From: Isohypsibius dastychi
Lineage: Eukaryota > Tardigrada > Eutardigrada > Parachela > Isohypsibiidae
Length of the DNA: 15,146 nt
Direction: 5' to 3'
Assembly (NCBI GenBank): GCA_034696485.1
Contig: JAQIWT010000783.1
Location: 1-15,146, forward strand
Of this stretch, positions 8,316 through 15,146 are shown piece by piece (the stretch's first letter is position 1; each line of letters opens with the position of its first letter). Position numbers and translations under genes: made by a program. Under the pieces are notes generated by a model that searched no databases, was not told where the DNA came from, and worked only from the letters and a program-made list of their open reading frames with translations.

Positions 8316-8328
8316 GGCCGATCGATCA
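8316..8328 (-). promoter_or_regulatory. Conserved ATCGATC element of copy C
   Basis: GGCCGATCGATCA lies 72 bp upstream of the ATG at 8244. It is the diverged member of the four conserved elements, with G in place of A before ATCGATC. Confidence 0.45.
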
Positions 8329-8589
8329 GCCCTTTCTTCATATCATATCGCCGCATGCATCCAGGGCGAAATGGCTTGTCCTCGTCGGCATAAATGGCCC
8401 ACATCGAGAAACATTGCAGGGAGTACACCTTTCTCACGTTTTGATGACCCTTCAACACCGATTATAGAATAAATAGACTAGGTTGATCCGCCGAATTTGA
8501 AATCAAAAATCTCTTTAGAGTTTTTGATTCTCTGCAATGTGGCTTTTAAATTTTTTCGAAATATCAATTCGCTAAAAAGACATTAGCTG

Positions 8590-8990
8590 GGGCTTATATT
8601 CCAAAGCGTTAATCGGTGAGAGACCGATCTCGCCGAAAATAATATTGATGAACTTCGAAGCTGTAACTAGATCGCACCACTCCCAATTTGGACAAGAATT
8701 TCGAAAAGACCGAAATCACGAGTGCCTGAGGCCAGTCGTTTAAGAGATGTTCCTTAAAGCGCCGTCATTATATAAACAAACCAACCTGATCTCCCACTTA
8801 GTCTTGATTTCCTCGAAAACTTCACCCTGAATAGTTCTTGAGAACAAACTCCCATTAAAAGTGTAATGCCACCGTTGCAAAACCTGCATGGTTTTCTCGG
8901 AAAACGAAACAGGGGAGGAAGTGCACATAGGAACACATTCGGTTGAAGAAAAAGCAGCGTTGGCACTTGATGGAAGTGCGTGAACTCGAA
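8590..8990 (+). pseudogene. C2H2 zinc-finger gene relic, copy Z3
   Basis: This plus-strand relic lies upstream of F-box copy C, with the divergent arrangement seen at 11758 and 14535. From 8629 the reading ISPKIILMNFEAVTRS matches the family upstream block. At 8867-8938 it encodes a textbook finger 1: CHRC-KTC-MVFSENETGEEV-HIGTH, that is C (8876), C (8885), H (8924) and H (8936) in C-x2-C-x12-H-x3-H spacing. It continues SVEEKAALALDGS to a TGA. An in-frame TAA sits immediately before the finger (8864-8866), and the continuation is shifted against the other copies. A decayed gene with one preserved finger. Confidence 0.55.
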
Positions 8991-9020
8991 CTCGGTTGGG
9001 GATAGAGATATCTCTATTCA

Positions 9021-9140
9021 ATTTGACATGGCACATGCATAGGAGGATGAAATGGCCTGTCCGGTCTGTTGCTCGTTGCTAGCATATGATACCCAAAACG
9101 TGGAATATTAATTTTGTCAGGTTGAATTTAACTCTTGGAT
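9021..9140. other. Orphan copy of the F-box upstream region
   Basis: This segment matches the far-upstream regions of the F-box genes at 3070 and 14144. It includes GACATGGCACATGC, the identical 15-mer at 9052-9066, and a block resembling GTCAAGTTGAATTTGAC. No F-box exon lies on its left; a zinc-finger relic does. It seems to be left over from an unequal exchange or deletion. A 16-bp perfect palindrome ATAGAGATATCTCTAT lies at its edge (9002-9017). Confidence 0.5.
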
Positions 9141-9725
9141 AACTGAGAGAGCCTTTTGAGATCTACTGCGCTCTTTGGCGGAAAAATGACTGCCCGTGTA
9201 GTACGGCAAAATCAAAGATGTTCTTGAGAATCGGTGCAAAAATCTTGATGAAGTACGTTTTGCCTTTTGATATTTCAAATTCGGATAGTCAGTGAATATT
9301 TTGTGATACAGAGCCGAAAAGGCTCTGTAAAATTTGTCCTTGCTAACTCAGCAGTAACTCGTCCATCGGAGTTTATTGAAAAAAATCTAAAGCGAACATT
9401 TTGGTCAAAATTCATTTCACTCTCTGCTTTGTGCAGCTTACCATCGGTCCAGATGCACACTCTCTTTCAGATCAAATATTCCCGGGAAAATCAAATGATG
9501 ACGGATTTTTCTCATTGCCACCTGCGGCAGGCATACTGTCCGGGGGCCAGCGGTCTTTGCCCCAGATAAGGTTTTTTCTGGCCCCAAACACCTGACCCCA
9601 TGTATGAAATATTTGTTGGCACTCACTGATGGGCCCATACAGAAAATCAGATTTTGGCCCCACATGGAGAATTTTTTTTTGCAAAAATTCCTTAAAGCTC
9701 ATCTTCAACAATCCGGAACTCAGTC
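9141..9725. other. Unexplained intergenic stretch
   Basis: No similarity to the repeat unit and no convincing gene. It contains a small hairpin GAGCC-GAAAA-GGCTC near 9312 and several TGGCCCCA/GACCCCAT words between 9550 and 9670. Open frames of up to 100 codons exist on both strands, but none has splice or family support. It probably entered between two units of the array. Confidence 0.4.
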
Positions 9726-9769
9726 TCCCTTCGAAGAAAGTTCAAGGACAGCGCTTGAACTCTTCATGA

Positions 9770-10014
9770 ATCTTTCGAAAAACGATGCAGTGGCAGATGT
9801 ACACTTGAGAACACAGCCGCCTGAAAAAAGCAGCCTTGGTATCGTTTGGAAAGTACGTGGATTCCAACTGGGTTGAAGCGAGCGATTTGGATTGGCAATG
9901 TATAACCGTAAGGAATGAGAATCGCTTTTCCGGAAAGCAAAAGATCTCTGGTACGACGCAAAGTTGCGACATCCTGAATATTACAAAACTTTCGAATTGA
10001 TGGGGGCTCAGTGA
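9770..10014 (+). pseudogene. C2H2 zinc-finger gene relic, copy Z4
   Basis: This is the most decayed zinc-finger copy, next to the 3' end of F-box copy D. A plus frame reads MNLSKNDAVADVHLRTQPPEKSS, matching finger 1 and its linker without the Cys pair. From about 9875 another frame reads FGLAMYNRKE, a stop, then SLFRKAKDLWYDAKLRH. This is finger 2 with both Cys lost and the first His replaced by Asp. Confidence 0.5.
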
Positions 10015-10055
10015 TTGGCTTTGTTTTTTCTATTTTGCTTTCCAATGATTTCTTT

Positions 10056-10061
10056 TTTATT
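10056..10061 (-). terminator. Candidate polyadenylation signal for copy D
   Basis: AATAAA on the minus strand, about 96 bases beyond the F-box stop at 10157. This is a plausible 3' UTR length, but the assignment rests only on the hexamer. Confidence 0.35.
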
Positions 10062-10156
10062 CACAATGTTAGATTCATAGTTTGAATCTGTATCAAGGAG
10101 ACGTTGTCTGGATAAGACACCTAACTACTTTCCAGATTCTGTTGGTTCAAAAAAGC

Positions 10157-11412
10157 CTACCTACGTCTATCTACTTCAAAAACGGTACTACGTGACTGAA
10201 TGATCGTGTTAACGGTATCCTTGTGCCCGAATAGTTTCTTCCTCGCCAGAGCTAGAATATTAACATCTGTCCAGAAATCCGGTACTGATATCCGAACGCC
10301 TGGTGGCATTGTGTAGTCAGGGTTCTTTCCTTTGATGCGATGCAAAAGGTGTTGAATAAACCTGGGGAGTTCACCAAGGTCACACCCATCTTTGTCATTC
10401 CTGAGAAAACGAGTTTGTTAGATTTGGCCACGATTCTGTTCAGTAATATACTCTTTCAAATATTTCATAATTGCATTGAACTCATGTGTTTCCCATGGCA
10501 AGATATTCCTCACAGGATCTGGGATGGCTTCTCGAAATGCGCAAATGTCGTTTTTTTGTTGTTGTGACAAAGGTTTTAGAGACTCCTCCATGAGATGCAC
10601 AACATATTCAACAGATAAGTTTGGCTCGGTAGATTCATATTCCATCTGGTGAATGGCGAATTCTTCAATGTTGGTTGGCTGACGCACGGGATAGAACGAG
10701 CGAAACATTAAGTAAGTTCTAGGGTGTAGGAGATGATGTACATCCACTCGGCACTGAATCAGCTTGATGTCGTATCTTTTCTTCCCGAAATATAAGTTAG
10801 GCGTCTTTTTCCACGGATCGAATGTGATTGGGACGTTGATCAGCACAAGTGATTTAACGTTTTCTTTCGGAACGTATATAAGGTCTCCGTCTTCAGACGC
10901 TTCAGAACAAATTGCTGCATGCAGACTACGTGTTTAAAAAACGTCTTGTAACAAAGTGCATTCGTGGTCTGAATCAGGTCTATGGTACATGGTGTCAGAG
11001 ACCATGACACCATGTTGCTCACTGAAACGCTCTTGGAATCGAGGATAAACGCAACTTTGGTGACTTTGTCGGTGATGAGATTCGCTTTCATCAAACGGAG
11101 CTTCTCGTATTTTTCGTAGGAGTACGGGTTGGGGCTGGGCTCGATTTTGTAGTCAACGATGGGTTTGTGTAATAGAAGTGCAAGATCCAGCAGCAGTTCT
11201 TTGGAGAATGGGGCTGATTTCAGAACACCGTACCATTTGCTGCATACACTGGAATAAACAGAGTGACCAATAATAAGCGATAATTCACATAGCTGTAATG
11301 ATGTAATTGAGTAGGAGTGAACTTACATTTGGATACGTTTCTGGCTGATTGAGTCCACTTTTTTGAAAATGATTATCATCACTTCGAATGGTAAATCATT
11401 GAACTCGCTCAT
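10157..11412 (-). CDS. F-box family protein, copy D
   Basis: Exons 11327-11412, 11009-11248, 10452-10925 and 10157-10400 join in phase to 347 aa. The F-box is MSEFNDLPFEVMIIIF plus VCSKWYGVLK, split by a 78-bp phase-2 intron. The C-terminal family region has YVPKENVKSLVLINVP, YDIKLIQCRVDVHHLLHP, ILPWETHEF, HRIKGKNPDYTMP and DFWTDVNILALA. Intron 3 is only 51 bp (GA|GTATAT to CTCAG).

The exon 2 donor is the uncertain point. The phase needed by exon 3 is met by GT|GTCATG at 11008, a weak site inside a 10-bp inverted repeat (CATGGTGTCA/TGACACCATG, 10988-11014). A better-looking GTGAGC at 11022 is in the wrong phase. Role as for the sister copies: probable SCF substrate receptor, target unknown. 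Confidence 0.75.
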
Positions 11413-11757
11413 TTTTGATGAACTGTAGAGTTTTACACATGCTTTTGTCGAGGAAAATGAAAACTGGAATTGGACGGGCAATCGATCGGTACATTCTGCT
11501 CACCACATGCATACAGGGCCAAAAAGGCTGGCACGGTCGGTTGTTTGTCGGCAGGCACGAAAGGCGAAACTGATTCTGTCAAGTCAAACTTGATAAAGGA
11601 ATAAAAATACATCATCAATCAAATAAATGTACCAAAAATTCCCATTCTTTTCAAGATTCCATTTTTTACTCTTGATGAATTTCGTAAATTACGAATGAGC
11701 AGTCGATGATTCAACCGAGATTGAACAGCTTTGTGGTACTGAACTTCATTCGTTCAG
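11413..11757. promoter_or_regulatory. Presumed bidirectional promoter region, unit D
   Basis: This interval lies between the ATG of F-box copy D on the minus strand and the first conserved exon of the zinc-finger relic on the plus strand. It holds the ATCGATC element at 11476-11488 and a diverged form of the upstream block. It is equivalent to 14145-14534. Divergent transcription from it is an inference from layout. Confidence 0.4.
11476..11488 (-). promoter_or_regulatory. Conserved ATCGATC element of copy D
   Basis: GGGCAATCGATCG, identical to the element of copy B, lies 64 bp upstream of the ATG at 11412. Confidence 0.5.
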
Positions 11758-12314
11758 GCCGTTGAGGAATCAAAAGGGCCTATTGGTGGGATACAGATCC
11801 AACTCTCTGGAATAAGCTTAACAAACTTCTAGGCAGTAACTACATCGGACCCATTTTCAGTTCGAACAAAGAATACTACACGACAGAAGTCACCAGTACC
11901 TGACTCGTTTAGTTTTTATGGAGACGCCGTGATGCAGACTGGGTTCCCCCCAACGATCTGCCTTGATATCCCACCTGATCCCAGTTCACCCGGTAACATC
12001 ACCCTGGACCAATTTCGAACTGAACTAAACCCCACTTTGGAGAAAGTCCGAGACTACCGCTGTAAAATTAGTTTCTCGGAAACGAGGCAGCGCGCAAGGA
12101 AAAGCACTCTCAGAGACCAATTCGCGTGAGGAAAAACCAGTGTTGGCACTGGATGGAAAACACGTGGATGGATTCCAATTCGGTTGGAGCGTTTTAAAGA
12201 TGTTGACTCGAGATTGGTAACTGCACAGAATGCGGATCGCTGTCCCGGAAAGCGAAAGATATCTGGTATCATGCAAAGTTGGAGCATGTTGAATATTGTA
12301 ATCAACACTTTTGA
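11758..12314 (+). pseudogene. C2H2 zinc-finger gene relic, copy Z5 (most complete)
   Basis: This is the longest surviving copy of the zinc-finger partner gene. An exon appears to start after the acceptor CGTTCAG|GCC at 11757, reading AVEESKGPIGGIQ and then ISLTNF. It stays in one frame to 12129 with a single internal stop (TAG, 11830-11832). The equivalent acceptor and frame occur at 14535 (AVEDS...ISLTNL).

Finger 1 at about 12052 is damaged (DYRCKISFSETR, second Cys and His pair lost). Finger 2 at 12201-12314 has all four ligands, CTEC plus HAKLEH with x12 spacing, but its leading Gly codon is TGA (12204-12206). It ends CNQHF, stop. Multiple disruptions make it a pseudogene. It converges on F-box copy A about 150 bp away. 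Confidence 0.6.
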
Positions 12315-12871
12315 AGCGATAAGCGTCTATTGAAGGATACTTCAAGATCCTTCTTTGTTATTATTTTTGCTTTCCCGAAGAACTATTTCCGATTATTTTA
12401 GTTTGTAGTCGCGGTTTTACAAGGGGCTGATTTCTCTGAAATCACACCTCACGTTTCTCGGATTCATGCGTAATCAACTTGATAGGAGTGTGATCGAATG
12501 ATCATGTTGACATTTTTCCTATGCCCGAATAGTTTTTCTCTGGCTAAGGCCAGAATATTCACATCTGTCCAAAAATCCGGTGCCGATATTCGAACAGCAG
12601 ACGGGATTGTATAGTCAGCATTCTTCCCAGTGATGCGATGCAGAAGTTGTTGAATGAACTTGGGGAGCTTATCAAGATCACGCCTACCCTGGCCACTCCT
12701 GTAATACGCATGCGATTAGTTATTCTCAATCATGATACTATGTATCGTGTATCGTATACGTACTCCTCCAGGTATTTTTGGATTGCGTTGTGCTCATGTG
12801 TTGCCCATGGCAAGAACCCATTCACATGCCTAGGGATGGCATCTCGAAATTCGCGGATGTCGTCTTTCTGT
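12196..12871. repeat. Segmental duplication, right copy
   Basis: This is the counterpart of 654-1323, covering finger 2, the spacer, the last F-box exon, the short intron and part of the preceding exon. Here the F-box sequence continues into a full gene, so this copy represents the ancestral arrangement. Confidence 0.8.
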
Positions 12872-14144
12872 TCTGGTGTCAACGGTGGGAGAGCCTCTTC
12901 CATCATTTGTATGACATGTTCAGTAGACAGACTTCGCTTGGTTAATTCAAACTCCACCTGTGGGATGTTGAATACCTCAATGTTGGTTGGTTCATGCGCG
13001 GGGAATGACGGGGGAAATATTGACTTTGGATGTACGAGATAATGCACGTCGACTCGGCATTCAATCAGTTTGACGTTGTGTCCTTCCGTTCCGAAATACA
13101 AGTTCGGCGTTCTTCTCCTCAACGAACTGGTCCAAAAAGCGAAAGTGATTGGGACGTTAATCAGCACTAGCGATTTAACGTTTTGTTTTGGTACATAGTC
13201 TGCATCTGTGTAGTTATTGGAGTGGTTTAACGCCAATGGAAAACAAGCTGCCGCATATAGACTGCGATATAAAACACATCATGATACATTGAACTCATTG
13301 CCGGATTCAGGATTCATACCCCGTGTCAGTTTCATACCCATAACTCACTGAGGCCTGCTTGGAATCCAGAATAAACACAATCTTGTTGATTTTATCGGTA
13401 ATGAGTTTATCTTTTATCAAATTAATTTTCCGTGAGATTTCGTCGACATTTTCGAACCAGTAAAGATCTGCAAGATAGCCACCATAAAATTAAGAACACA
13501 CACCGGTCAGTCGAAATGGCCCCAACTTTTTACGTCGAAACATAAAGCAGTCTCATTTCATGTTTCCAAATCCCAGCATATTGTAGAGCTACATCTTGAA
13601 ACTTGAAAATGATGAATTTTTCAATCAAGCGCATTTATTTGAATGCCCTTAGAAACTCTGATGTTCTTGGAATCTTTCGACAAAAATTCTTAACCAAGTT
13701 CAACATCCTGCTCTACAATTCACCGTAGTGGAAACATGAAGTGTCTTCGTGTTTCGTTGAGATAAGTGGTGCTGTCTTGAGGGATGAGTTTCTACGATGA
13801 GTCTGTGATGGCTTACTTGCAGGTATTTTCCCTTGAGGATCAGCTGATAGGCTGGCACTAATTTTGTAGTCAACCAAAGCCTCGTCGCGACTGATTGCAA
13901 CATTCAACAGCACTTCCTTGGAGAACGGGGCTGCTTTCAAGACACTGTACCACTTTTTGCACACACTGGAATGAATACATTGTTGACGTTTAGTTGACCA
14001 AAAACAAGCGATAAGGCGATAAGGCACACTTGGGTAGTTAGAAAAGGAATGGACTTACATCTGGATACGTTTCTGGCTGATTGAGTCCACTTTTTGGAAA
14101 ATGATGATCATCACTTCTAATGGTAAATCATTGAATTCGCACAT
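12464..14144 (-). CDS. F-box family protein, copy A (extra intron)
   Basis: Five exons, 14059-14144, 13817-13965, 13338-13467, 12764-13261 and 12464-12698, join in phase to 365 aa with no stop. The F-box is MCEFNDLPLEVMIIIF plus VCKKWYSVLK. The C-terminal family region has YVPKQNVKSLVLINVP, ECRVDVHYLVHP, FLPWATHEH, HRITGKNADYTIP and DFWTDVNILALARE.

Exon 2 of the other copies is split here by a 349-bp intron (13468-13816) after residue 78 or so. That intron is made of a foldback element and is absent from the three sister genes. The donor after exon 3 is chosen by phase (GG|GTATGA); a second in-phase GG|GTATGA lies 15 bases further on. The last intron is 65 bp. Probable SCF substrate receptor of unknown target. 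Confidence 0.8.
13468..13822. repeat. Foldback element 3, introner-like
   Basis: Its ends are inverted: CTGCAAGATAGCCACCA at the left and, reading the minus strand from the right, CTGCAAGTAAGCCATCA. Inner paired blocks include CGAAACA, TTCATGTTTCC, ATTGTAGAGC and TTGAA-CTTG. The arms are more diverged than in the other two foldbacks. The minus-strand intron of F-box copy A uses the right terminus as donor (CTGCAA|GTAAGC) and the left terminus as acceptor (CTTGCAG|). I saw no clear target-site duplication. Confidence 0.65.
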
Positions 14145-14534
14145 TGTGAAAGAATTTGTAAAGGGTTAAAAATAATTGCGTTTGTCAAGGGAAGTAATAA
14201 GGGACACGATCCGGATGGCCAATCGATCAGTCAAGTGTGTTTACCACATGGCACAGGCCTAAAAGGGCAAGAGATGGCCTGTCCGGTCTGTTGTTGGTCG
14301 ACAGTCTAAGGCAGGAAAAATTTATTCTGTCAAGTTGAATTTGACATCGGAACAAGAAAAAAATGAAACATCAAATAAAGTAACATCCAAAAACTCTCAA
14401 TCTTCCATGATTACATTACTTGCAGATTCTATAGTTTTACTCCTAAATAAATTCGCGTTCTGTATTAGAATGACTTGGATTCAACCAGAAATGAGCATAG
14501 TTGTGATTGTGATACTGAACTTAATTCGTTTCAG
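14145..14534. promoter_or_regulatory. Presumed bidirectional promoter region, unit A
   Basis: This interval lies between the F-box ATG at 14144 and the zinc-finger relic exon at 14535. It contains the ATCGATC element (14217-14229) and the 15-mer ATGGCCTGTCCGGTC (14274-14288). A plus-strand open frame at 14335-14580 crosses the splice acceptor at 14534 and is not supported by the other copies. Confidence 0.4.
14217..14229 (-). promoter_or_regulatory. Conserved ATCGATC element of copy A
   Basis: GGCCAATCGATCA lies 73 bp upstream of the F-box ATG and matches the elements of the other copies at 11 or more of 13 positions. Confidence 0.5.
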
Positions 14535-14924
14535 GCCGTTGAGGACTCCCCGCTGTTCGGTGGGTTCCGTATCTCGGTGAAAATATCCTTGACGAACTTA
14601 AAAGTTGTGACCACATCGAACCCACTCCCACTTCGAACAAGAATTTCCCACCGCAGAAAATCACCAGCACTTGACACCTTCATTAGATCTATATTCAAAT
14701 ACCATGAAAGCAGATTAGGTTTTCCCCGACGAATTGCCCTGATCTCCAGCTGACCTCGGTCCATCCAAATTTCACCCTCAACATTCAGTCTCCCGTTAAA
14801 ATGGCAAGGCTACCGCCACAAAATGAGTTTCTCGGAAAACGAAGCAGTGGCGGAAATGCACCTGTGACCCATTAGCCTGGGGAAAAAGCAGCGTCGAGAC
14901 TAGGTTGGAAACACGTGTATGTAC
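14535..14924 (+). pseudogene. C2H2 zinc-finger gene relic, copy Z6
   Basis: After the acceptor TTCGTTTCAG|GCC the plus frame reads AVEDSPLFGGFRISV and then ISLTNLKVVTTSNPLPLRT, parallel to the relic at 11758 but without its first stop. It later runs into a TGA in the 14750 region, where the copies differ by small indels. Finger 1 near 14805 reads GYRHKMSFSENEAVAEMHL with both Cys lost (His and none) and then a stop. The relic is cut by a hAT-like terminus at 14925, so finger 2 is not in the window. Confidence 0.5.
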
Positions 14925-15146
14925 CAGAGGTGGGCAGTTTTTTTCCATCGCGCCTGAGTTTTTTGAGTTTTTATAGTCTTTTGAATTTTTTTCCAACGCA
15001 AGCTCGAACTCAGGCTCTTCAAAACTCAACTCGAAAATAACTCGGATTCAGAAAAACTCGACCGCAACTCAAAATACTTTCAAAACTCGAGTTTTTCAAA
15101 AAAATTAACAATGTACCGTAATTCTTCAATTAAGAGCCCCCCCCCC
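14925..15146 (+). mobile_element. hAT-like transposon terminus, runs off the window
   Basis: CAGAGGTGGGCA is the kind of terminal sequence found on many hAT superfamily elements. It is followed by short repeats of AACTCGA/GAGTTTTT in both orientations, as in hAT subterminal regions. The eight bases before it (GTATGTAC, 14917-14924) are the candidate target duplication; the far end is outside the window. The homologous sequence at about 12158-12175 is continuous, showing an empty site. The window ends in ten Cs (15137-15146), which may be a contig edge. Confidence 0.5.

Noticed and set aside
9002-9017. 16-bp perfect palindrome ATAGAGATATCTCTAT
   Set aside because: It is short, of simple composition and not repeated near other units, so I attach no function to it.
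9267-9711. Overlapping open frames on both strands up to 100 codons
   Set aside because: No family similarity, splice logic or paralogue support; probably chance.
12054-12345. Minus-strand open frames across the zinc-finger relic, also at 530-766
   Set aside because: Changes between copies are silent in the plus frame but would introduce stops in these antisense frames.
13700-13903. 67-codon minus-strand open frame
   Set aside because: It falls across the foldback intron of F-box copy A and part of exon 2 in the wrong frame.
14531-14764. Minus-strand open frame with a protein-like pattern (WEILVRSGSG)
   Set aside because: Its wobble positions coincide with those of the plus frame, so conservation cannot separate them. 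The plus frame has a conserved acceptor and continues into the zinc fingers, so I preferred it.
1-15146. CRISPR arrays, bacterial operons, rRNA or tRNA genes
   Set aside because: No regularly spaced repeats, no ribosome-binding-site organisation and no tRNA-like cloverleaf or rRNA motif was recognised; splice structure indicates a eukaryote.

Overview
The window looks like nuclear DNA of an invertebrate animal, probably an ecdysozoan (arthropod, nematode or tardigrade grade). The reasons are very short GT-AG introns (51 to 93 bp in most cases), an intronless rhodopsin-like receptor, and a lineage-type expansion of F-box genes. I cannot name the species. All convincing protein genes are on the minus strand.

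The dominant feature is a tandem array of one F-box gene family. Four copies appear complete or nearly so: 1808-3070, 6593-8244, 10157-11412 and 12464-14144, encoding about 365, 347, 347 and 365 aa. A fifth, 5'-truncated copy lies at 922-1323. Each has an 86-bp first exon carrying most of the F-box, then a long C-terminal region that I do not recognise but that is clearly conserved between copies. The copies share a promoter-proximal ATCGATC element 64 to 73 bp upstream of the ATG. Some also share a farther upstream block. F-box proteins normally act as substrate receptors of SCF ubiquitin ligases, and expanded, fast-changing families often recognise variable targets.

Between the F-box copies, on the plus strand, lie decayed pieces of a second gene. 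They encode C2H2 zinc fingers and end tail-to-tail with the neighbouring F-box gene. The repeating unit therefore seems to be an F-box gene plus a C2H2 gene with a shared divergent promoter region. The F-box half has stayed open while every zinc-finger copy seen here carries stops, frameshifts or lost ligands.

The array is interrupted at 3.3-6.5 kb by unrelated material: a possible last exon of a membrane protein (3405-3614) and a 328-aa seven-transmembrane receptor (4496-5482). Three long foldback elements are present: 5966-6419 (intergenic), 7376-7787 (inside an existing F-box intron) and 13468-13822. The last coincides with an intron found in only one F-box copy and appears to supply both splice sites, as expected of an introner-like element. 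A hAT-like terminus begins at 14925 inside the last zinc-finger relic and runs off the window. All comparisons were made by eye; no identity values were computed.
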